Origin: JAVEVH01 sp964430365
Lineage (GTDB): Bacteria > Patescibacteriota > Dojkabacteria > SC72
DNA length: 5,282 nucleotides
Reading direction: 5' to 3'
Assembly (NCBI GenBank): GCA_964430365.1
Contig: CAYSEU010000049.1
Location: forward strand, 1 to 5,282
Under the pieces are notes generated by a model. The model saw only the letters and a list, made by a program, of their open reading frames with translations, was not told the origin of the DNA and ran no database searches. The position numbers and the translations under genes were made by a program. Within the stretch, counting starts at the first letter, position 1. Each line of letters opens with the position of its first letter. Shown one piece after another: positions 1-4,664 of this stretch.

Positions 1-1470
1 GATTTAAAGAGTAGAGCAGAAGAGTACAGAGCTACATTGATAGAAACATTAGTGGAGATGGATGATGTATTAATGGAGAAATTTTTTGCAGGAGAGGAAA
101 TTGCCGTTGATGAATTAAAGATGGCATTAAGAAAAGGTACATTAGAGAGTAAAATCTTCCCAGTACTAGGTGGAGATTCTAGAACAGCAATGTCTAAAAC
201 ATTGTTAGATTACATTACTCTCTGTTTACCATCACCATTAGATGTACCTCCTGTACAAGGTGATCATCCAAAAACAGGGGCAGAGATAGAGAGAAAACCA
301 GATGAGTCAGAACCATTCTCAGGATTAGTATTTAAGATTGTAAATGACCCTCATATTGGTAATCTTTCTTACTTTAGAGTTTACTCTGGAACTATTAAAT
401 CTGGTACATATGTATTTAACTCTACTAAAGGTATTAGAGAAAGAATTAGCAGGTTGGTATTAATGCATGCTGATGATAGGGAGGAAGTAGATATGTTAAG
501 AACAGGAGATATTGGTGCAATCGTAGGTCTTAAAGACTCAGTAACAGGAGATACACTTTGTGATGAAGCAAATCCAATAATATTGGAACAAATATCATTT
601 GCAGAGCCTGTAATCTCTCAAGCTATTGAGCCAGCTACTAAATCTGATGAGGAGAAGATGTCTGAAGCATTGAATAGGTTAGTAAAAGAAGATCCAACAT
701 TTAGAGTAGAGAGTAATGTAGAAACTGGTCAAACCATTATCTCAGGTATGGGTGAGTTACACTTAGAAATCATGGTAGATAGGATGAAGAGGGAGTTTAA
801 TGTGTTAGCTAATGTAGGTAAACCCCAGGTAGCATACAGAGAGACTGTAAAGGGTATATGTGAACAGGCAGAGGGAAGATATGTAAAACAATCAGGAGGT
901 AAAGGACAGTATGGTCACTGTTGGTTGAAGATAGAACCTAATGAGAAGGGTAAAGGTTTCGAATTTGTAGATGCTATTAAAGGTGGAGCAATTCCCAGAG
1001 AATTTATCATTCCTGTTAGAAAGGGTATAGAAGACTCTATGAAAGCTGGTGTAGTAGCAGGATATCCTGTTGTTGATGTTAAAGTCACACTCTTTGATGG
1101 ATCATACCATGAGGTTGACTCATCTGAAGCGGCTTTTAAGATTGCTGCCTCTATGGCATTTAAGGAGGGTTGTAGAAGAGCTACCCCAATACTTTTAGAA
1201 CCAGTAATGGATGTATCAGTAGAAGTACCCCAGCAATATATGGGTGATGTAACAGGCTCTTTAAGTAGTAAGAGAGGTCAAATACAGGGTACAGAAGATA
1301 TTGGTAATGGTATTACAGTAATAAATGCGTTAGTGCCACTTTCTGAACTTTTTGGATATACAAGTGAGTTACGATCAATAACTAGTGGAAGAGGAAGTGC
1401 AAATATAGAGCCATCTCACTATGCAGAGGTACCTAGAAATGTTGCAGAGGAGATTGCATTGGGTAAATAG
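1..1470 (+). CDS. fusA: Elongation factor G, C-terminal ~489 residues (5' end outside window)
   Basis: EF-G is the cytoplasmic GTPase that drives tRNA-mRNA translocation and, with RRF, ribosome recycling. The frame is open from base 1 (first codons read DLKSRAEEYR), so the gene enters from the left; about 210 N-terminal residues, with G1-G4, are missing. Visible order: the end of the G domain with its G5 loop (window residues ~57-61), the PSPLDVP linker, domain II from ~101, domain III from ~203 (EDPTFRV, GMGELHLEI), domain IV from ~275 (GGKGQYGH at ~299, and the tip loop GSYHEVDSSE with His at residue 370, matching E. coli His583), and domain V from ~393 (EPVMDVSVEVP, YMGDV) to the end. The oddity is G5: GGDSRTAM replaces the usual GSAFKNKG. 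Everything else looks intact and functional. It stops with TAG, and another in-frame TAA follows after six codons. Confidence 0.97.
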   Translation, partial: DLKSRAEEYRATLIETLVEMDDVLMEKFFAGEEIAVDELKMALRKGTLESKIFPVLGGDSRTAMSKTLLDYITLCLPSPLDVPPVQGDHPKTGAEIERKPDESEPFSGLVFKIVNDPHIGNLSYFRVYSGTIKSGTYVFNSTKGIRERISRLVLMHADDREEVDMLRTGDIGAIVGLKDSVTGDTLCDEANPIILEQISFAEPVISQAIEPATKSDEEKMSEALNRLVKEDPTFRVESNVETGQTIISGMGELHLEIMVDRMKREFNVLANVGKPQVAYRETVKGICEQAEGRYVKQSGGKGQYGHCWLKIEPNEKGKGFEFVDAIKGGAIPREFIIPVRKGIEDSMKAGVVAGYPVVDVKVTLFDGSYHEVDSSEAAFKIAASMAFKEGCRRATPILLEPVMDVSVEVPQQYMGDVTGSLSSKRGQIQGTEDIGNGITVINALVPLSELFGYTSELRSITSGRGSANIEPSHYAEVPRNVAEEIALGK

Positions 1471-1474
1471 TTAG

Positions 1475-1480
1475 AAGGAG
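1475..1480 (+). other. Orphan Shine-Dalgarno-like AAGGAG after fusA
   Basis: A perfect AAGGAG lies five to ten bases after the fusA stop. No ATG follows at usable spacing, and the GTG codons nearby run into stops at once, so it serves no visible gene. It may be chance, or a remnant of an earlier gene junction. It stands out because none of the real genes here has such a site. Confidence 0.35.
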
Positions 1481-1485
1481 TGTGT

Positions 1486-1516
1486 AAGTAAGTTTAAAAA
1501 TATCATTTAAACACTT
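1486..1516 (+). other. Weak AT-rich hairpin downstream of fusA
   Basis: GTTTAAA (1492-1498) pairs with TTTAAAC (1506-1512) around a 7-base loop. The stem extends through a 2-base bulge by AAGT (1486-1489) with ACTT (1513-1516). The stem is almost all A-T, and the T run (1531-1535) lies 14 bases beyond it. It could weakly terminate or pause the fusA transcript, or mark its processed 3' end, but it is not a convincing intrinsic terminator. Confidence 0.3.
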
Positions 1517-1543
1517 GCATATATTACCTCTTTTTGATAATAT
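1515..1543 (+). promoter_or_regulatory. Candidate sigma70-type promoter for tuf (distal)
   Basis: TTGCAT (1515-1520) resembles a -35 box. A 17-base spacer leads to TAATAT (1538-1543), preceded by TG plus one base (1535-1537), i.e. an extended -10. The overlapping GATAAT (1536-1541) matches TATAAT at five of six positions but with a 15-base spacer. Transcription would begin near 1550, giving an ~80-base tuf leader. The call rests on motif match only, in an AT-rich gap where chance matches are common. Confidence 0.4.
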
Positions 1544-1584
1544 TCAACGCAGACTCGTTCATTCTTTTAGAATAGAGTATTATG

Positions 1585-1612
1585 TTGTTGTTAAACAATA
1601 TTTATATATAAA
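1585..1612 (+). promoter_or_regulatory. Candidate promoter for tuf (proximal)
   Basis: TTGTTG (1585-1590) and TATAAA (1607-1612) are separated by 16 bases, each close to sigma70 consensus. Initiation would fall near 1619-1620, leaving only about 11 AT-only-plus-one-C bases before the tuf ATG, so the message would be almost leaderless. That would fit the absence of any ribosome binding site there. AT-rich sequence gives many false -10 boxes, so this is tentative. Confidence 0.3.
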
Positions 1613-1629
1613 TTAATTAAATATATATT
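1602..1629. repeat. 28-bp AT-only mirror repeat directly before tuf
   Basis: Bases 1602-1629 read the same left to right and right to left on one strand, centred between 1615 and 1616. They contain the palindromes TTAATTAA (1613-1620) and most of TTTATATATAAA (1601-1612). The block is pure A/T, ends two bases before the start codon, and should melt easily. It is probably the unstructured or easily melted start region of tuf and not a dedicated element. Confidence 0.5.
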
Positions 1630-1630
1630 C

Positions 1631-2803
1631 ATGGCAGATTTCGAAAGAACAAAGCCTCATATGAATATCGGAACCTTAGGTCATATCGACCACGGTAAGA
1701 CCACATTGGTTCGTGGTATTCTAAACGCTTTTTCCTCTGATGCAGAGAGAGCAAAAATGACTGATAAGTTGGATAAAGATCCAGAGTCAAGAGCAAAATC
1801 AATAACTGTTGCAGTAGCACATGTAGAGTTTGAAACAGATTCTAGACACTATGCATTAGTAGATTGCCCAGGACATAAAGACTACATTAAGAATATGATT
1901 ACAGGTGCAGCACAAATGGATGGTGCAATCTTGGTTGTATCTTCAGATGATGGTGCTATGCCTCAAACAAAGGAACATATACTTCTTGCAAAGCAAGTTG
2001 GTGTTCCTAAGATGGTCGTATACATTAACAAATTTGGAGATGCTGATGATGAGATTTTGGAACTTATCAAAGCAGATGTAAGTGATTTACTTGCTAAGTA
2101 TGGATATGATGCAAATGCTCCAGTAATTGTAGGAGATGCATTAAAGGCAGAGAAAGGTGAAGAGGAAGGTTTAGTATCAGCAAGAGAGTTGATGAAAGCA
2201 GTAGATGAATTCATTCCAATACCAGAGAGAGATGTAGAGAAACCATTCTTAATGCCAATCGAAGATGTCTTCTCCATAGAGGGTAGAGGAACTGTAGTAA
2301 CAGGAAGAATTGAAAGAGGAGTACTGAAGCTAAATGAAGAAGTAGAGATATTAGGTATGGGAAGAAAACCTCAGAAGACTGCAGCTACTGGAATAGAGAT
2401 GTTCAACAAATCTATGAAAGACTGTCAGGCAGGAGATAACGTAGGAATTCTTTTAAGAGGTTTGAAGAGAACAGATGTTGAGAGAGGTCAAACACTCTCA
2501 AAGCCAGGTTCAGTAGAAACACACACTGAGTTCAAAGCAGAGGTATATATCTTAAGTAAAGAGGAAGGTGGAAGACACACTCCTTTTATAACAGGATATA
2601 AGCCACAGTTCTATGTTAGAACTGCTGATGTAACAGGTGAGGTAACACTTTCAGAAGGAGTAGAAATGGTTGCTCCTGGAGATAATACAGAGTTCACTGT
2701 AAAGCTAGTAGCTCCAGTAGTAATAGAAAAAGGACAGGGATTTGCAATTAGAGAGGGAGGTTCAACGGTAGGTAAGGGAATAGTTACCGAGATTCTTAAG
2801 TAA
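1631..2803 (+). CDS. tuf: Elongation factor Tu with atypical G2, G4 and G5 motifs
   Basis: EF-Tu (390 residues; family about 395) delivers aminoacyl-tRNA to the ribosomal A site as a GTP complex. Domain 1 (~1-200): P-loop GHIDHGKTT (17-25), switch I AKSITV (55-60), G3 DCPGH (78-82) with the catalytic His at 82. Domain 2 (~203-290) has GRGTVVTGRIERG; domain 3 (~297-390) has GGRHTPFITGYKPQFYVRT. The start is the only sensible ATG and gives MADFERTKPH, aligned with the family N-terminus; no Shine-Dalgarno precedes it. Oddities: G4 is NKFG (133-136) instead of NKxD, G5 is GDALK (168-172) instead of GSALK, switch I has KS for RG, G3 continues HKD for HAD, and the C-terminal GGRTVG is GGSTVG. The intact frame, strong conservation of domains 2 and 3, and the standard locus argue for a working main EF-Tu, not a decayed copy. 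It ends with TAA, then a strong hairpin. Confidence 0.97.
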   Translation: MADFERTKPHMNIGTLGHIDHGKTTLVRGILNAFSSDAERAKMTDKLDKDPESRAKSITVAVAHVEFETDSRHYALVDCPGHKDYIKNMITGAAQMDGAILVVSSDDGAMPQTKEHILLAKQVGVPKMVVYINKFGDADDEILELIKADVSDLLAKYGYDANAPVIVGDALKAEKGEEEGLVSARELMKAVDEFIPIPERDVEKPFLMPIEDVFSIEGRGTVVTGRIERGVLKLNEEVEILGMGRKPQKTAATGIEMFNKSMKDCQAGDNVGILLRGLKRTDVERGQTLSKPGSVETHTEFKAEVYILSKEEGGRHTPFITGYKPQFYVRTADVTGEVTLSEGVEMVAPGDNTEFTVKLVAPVVIEKGQGFAIREGGSTVGKGIVTEILK

Positions 2804-2811
2804 GAATACAT

Positions 2812-2837
2812 AGGGAGGTAGGTAAAACTACCTCCCT
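2812..2837 (+). terminator. Strong hairpin between tuf and rpsJ (terminator or attenuator candidate)
   Basis: AGGGAGGTAG (2812-2821) pairs perfectly with CTACCTCCCT (2828-2837) around the 6-base loop GTAAAA, eight bases after the tuf stop. Six of the ten pairs are G-C, which is striking in this AT-rich DNA. The following TATTAAGTTTAATTT is T-rich but not a clean T run, so termination may be partial, or the stem may protect the tuf 3' end. The 5' arm resembles a Shine-Dalgarno and the 3' arm an anti-Shine-Dalgarno. I see no convincing separate promoter between it and rpsJ, which would favour read-through. Confidence 0.7.
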
Positions 2838-2871
2838 GTATATTAAGTTTAATTTAGCTCTTTAAGATAGA

Positions 2872-3183
2872 ATGAGTGATACAGGTCCAAAAATTAGGGT
2901 AAAGTTAAAAGGGTATGATTCTGTAGTATTAGACAGGTCTGCCAAAAGTATAATTGAGACCGCTATTAGCACAGGTGCTAAGGTAGCAGGTCCGATACCT
3001 CTACCAACTAAAAAAAGAAAGGTAGCTGTAAATAGATCTCCATTCATCTATAAGAGTTCAATTGAACACTTTGAAATAGGTACTCATAAAAGAGTAATAG
3101 ATATAATCGATCCAACTCCCAAGACAATAGATGCATTACAACATCTTCAAATGCCTGCTGGAGTAGGTATCGAAATTCAATAA
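2872..3183 (+). CDS. rpsJ: Small-subunit ribosomal protein S10
   Basis: S10 (103 residues, normal length) sits in the 30S head and, as NusE, is also a partner of NusB in antitermination. Family signatures are in order: IRVKLKGYD near the N-terminus, ETAISTGAKVAGPIPLPTKK at ~29-48, SPFIYKSSIEHFEIGTHKRVIDI at ~56-78, and the C-terminal PTPKTIDAL with AGVGIEIQ. The usual RTH is GTH here. The ATG at 2872 gives MSDTGPKIRV, with only a short leader before the conserved IRVKLK. No Shine-Dalgarno is present. The leader from the tuf stop is only 68 bases, so there is no room for an E. coli-like ~170-base S10 leader through which L4 represses the operon. Tandem stops TAATAA close the gene, and rplC begins eight bases after the first. 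Confidence 0.97.
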   Translation: MSDTGPKIRVKLKGYDSVVLDRSAKSIIETAISTGAKVAGPIPLPTKKRKVAVNRSPFIYKSSIEHFEIGTHKRVIDIIDPTPKTIDALQHLQMPAGVGIEIQ

Positions 3184-3191
3184 TAAAAAAT

Positions 3192-3776
3192 ATGAAAGCG
3201 ATATTAGGAATAAAAAAGGGAATGACAAGAGTATTTGAAGGAGATAGGGCTGTACCAGTTACAGTTGTTGATGTTAGTGGTTGTAAAGTCGCTAGAGTAA
3301 TTAAAGATGAAATAGTATTAGGATTAGGAAGTAAGAAGAAAGGAACAAAAGCAGAATTAGGTAAGTATAAAGATTTGGGATACACCCCTATGCACAAATG
3401 GGTACTTAAAGGAGAGTTACCAGAAGGTTTAAAAATAGGGAGTGATATAGTGCCTGAGACCTTTAAGTTAGGTGATAAAGTGACAGTGAGTTCTACATCT
3501 AAAGGAAAAGGGTTTGCTGGGGTAGTAAAAAGGCATGGATTTAAAGGAGGTCCTAGAACACACGGCCAATCAGATAGGCTTAGAGCACCAGGTTCAATAG
3601 GTGCAGGGACAGATCCTGGTAGAGTATGGAAAGGTACTAGGATGGGTGGAAGAATGGGTTCAGAGAAAGTGACAATTAAGAATAAAAAGGTTGTAGGTAT
3701 TAAAGATACATATCTTTTAATTAGTGGTCCAATACCTGGTTCTAATGGAGATTTAGTAAAAATATTTGAAGAGTAA
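3192..3776 (+). CDS. rplC: Large-subunit ribosomal protein L3
   Basis: L3 (194 residues, slightly shorter than the ~209 of E. coli) is an early 50S assembly protein whose long loop approaches the peptidyl-transferase centre. The N-terminus MKAILGIKKGMTRVF is the family signature. The central loop carries SKGKGFAGVVKRHGFKGGP, THGQSDRLRAPGSIGAGTDPGRV and KGTRMGGRMG at ~100-155. The C-terminal barrel includes LLISGPIPGSNGDLVKI. The glutamine methylated by PrmB in E. coli L3 (GQNQ after SI) is replaced (GAGT), so that modification is not expected; many bacteria lack it. The ATG follows TAATAAAAAAT with no Shine-Dalgarno, eight bases after the rpsJ stop. Its stop TAA is separated by one base from the rplD ATG. 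Confidence 0.97.
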   Translation: MKAILGIKKGMTRVFEGDRAVPVTVVDVSGCKVARVIKDEIVLGLGSKKKGTKAELGKYKDLGYTPMHKWVLKGELPEGLKIGSDIVPETFKLGDKVTVSSTSKGKGFAGVVKRHGFKGGPRTHGQSDRLRAPGSIGAGTDPGRVWKGTRMGGRMGSEKVTIKNKKVVGIKDTYLLISGPIPGSNGDLVKIFEE

Positions 3777-3777
3777 T

Positions 3778-4380
3778 ATGTCAGAAACAAAAAAAGTAAC
3801 AACTAAAGAAACAAAATTAAATCCAATGGTATGGAATGTACCATACAATGGAGATCTAATTGCACAAGTACTCTATGTATTTGCAAATAATGAGAGAAAA
3901 GGCACATCTAGTGTAAAAGGTAAAGGTGATGTATCAGGAGGAGGAAAGAAACCATGGAAGCAGAAAGGTACGGGAAGAGCAAGATCTGGTTCAATCAGGT
4001 CCCCGTTATGGGTAGGTGGAGGTGTTACATTTGGTCCTAATAATAGGAATTGGAAGAGAAGTATAAATAAGAAGATGGTAAAGAAAGCTTTGTGTATGAT
4101 GCTTTCTCAAAGAAATAGAGAAGAGTTAGTAAAACTCGTAAATATAGATACACAGAAGGAATTAAAGGATTTAAGAGTTAGTATTGATAAGGAAGCTTCT
4201 AAGAAGAGTTTACTCATCTCAGATAGTGAAAAGGCATCCTTAGCATTAAGAAATGTAAAAACATTTAAGGTAGTTACTCCAATGGGAGTTAATCTAAAAG
4301 ATATAGTAGGAGCTAGAAATATACTTGTAGATATGGATGGACTTAATATTTTGGAAGATAGATTAACAAATGGAAAATAA
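3778..4380 (+). CDS. rplD: Large-subunit ribosomal protein L4
   Basis: L4 (200 residues, normal) binds 23S rRNA early and sends a loop into the peptide exit tunnel. The loop is clear at ~41-90: VSGGGKKPWKQKGTGRARSG followed by SIRSPLWVGGGVTFGP, the region where macrolide-resistance changes occur in other bacteria. A Ser stands where I expect Gln or His after GRAR. The C-terminal globular part (~95-200) is more divergent but fits, with KKALCMMLSQR and NVKTFKVVTPMGVNLKDIVG. I chose ATG 3778 (MSETKKVT) over an in-frame TTG at 3766: the ATG sits one base after the rplC stop, and the TTG would overlap rplC for four extra codons. GAAGAG upstream is at best a very weak Shine-Dalgarno, so coupling from rplC is likely. 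The 3' end overlaps rplW by 11 bases. Confidence 0.96.
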   Translation: MSETKKVTTKETKLNPMVWNVPYNGDLIAQVLYVFANNERKGTSSVKGKGDVSGGGKKPWKQKGTGRARSGSIRSPLWVGGGVTFGPNNRNWKRSINKKMVKKALCMMLSQRNREELVKLVNIDTQKELKDLRVSIDKEASKKSLLISDSEKASLALRNVKTFKVVTPMGVNLKDIVGARNILVDMDGLNILEDRLTNGK

Positions 4381-4663
4381 AGAGATAATGTTAAAACCTG
4401 TAGTTTCTGAGAAATCATATGCATTAGCTAACGCTAATAATAAATATGTTTTCTTTGTTGATACAGGAGTTAACAAAATAGAGATTAAAAAGGCTGTAGA
4501 GAAGAAATATAAAGTAACAGTACTAGATGTTAATACAGTTGTTAAACCTGGTAAAGGATTTAGAGATTGGAAAAGTAATAAATCTTTTAGAAAAAGTGAT
4601 AAGCGTAAAGCAATAGTTACCCTTAAAAAGGGAGATAAGATTGATGAATTTTTAAATATTTAA
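4370..4663 (+). CDS. rplW: Large-subunit ribosomal protein L23
   Basis: L23 (97 residues, normal) lies at the tunnel exit and is the docking site for trigger factor and SRP. The signature KPVVSEKSY at ~9-17 includes the Glu (residue 14) that corresponds to the trigger-factor contact Glu18 in E. coli. It is followed by NKYVFFVDTGVNKIEIKKAVEKKYKVTVLDVNTV at ~24-58 and the C-terminal strand KRKAIVTLKKGDKIDEF. The start at 4370 overlaps the rplD end by 11 bases and places the PVVSEKS motif at the usual distance from the N-terminus. ATG 4388 would give a 91-residue product and remains possible. Neither start has a Shine-Dalgarno. The gene ends TAA, one base before rplB. Confidence 0.95.
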   Translation: MENKEIMLKPVVSEKSYALANANNKYVFFVDTGVNKIEIKKAVEKKYKVTVLDVNTVVKPGKGFRDWKSNKSFRKSDKRKAIVTLKKGDKIDEFLNI

Positions 4664-4664
4664 T

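Noticed and set aside
37..1470. fusA beginning at the TTG at base 37
   Set aside because: The frame is open to base 1 with EF-G-like sequence, and the G1-G4 motifs must lie upstream; the TTG is an internal Leu codon.
1531..1535. Intrinsic terminator formed by the 1486-1516 hairpin and the T run
   Set aside because: The T run is 14 bases past the stem and the stem is almost all A-T, so it is listed only as a weak hairpin.
2027..2041. NKFG as the result of a local frameshift or indel error
   Set aside because: The neighbouring reading frames do not restore NKxD, and the flanking residues stay in frame and well conserved on both sides, so a simple single-base error does not explain it.
1963..2277. 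104-codon minus-strand open frame inside tuf
   Set aside because: Shadow of the conserved tuf coding strand; Ser-rich translation and no independent start signals.
2804..2871. S10 leader with L4-binding autoregulatory structure
   Set aside because: Only 68 bases separate tuf and rpsJ, holding one hairpin that does not resemble the multi-stem E. coli S10 leader.
3766..3777. rplD starting at TTG 3766
   Set aside because: It would overlap rplC by four codons and use a rare start; ATG 3778, one base after the rplC stop, matches the rplW-rplB junction.
3044..3802. 252-codon open frame on the minus strand across rpsJ/rplC
   Set aside because: It lies opposite conserved rpsJ and rplC, has low-complexity Leu/Pro/Ser-rich translation typical of an antisense shadow, and resembles no family I know.
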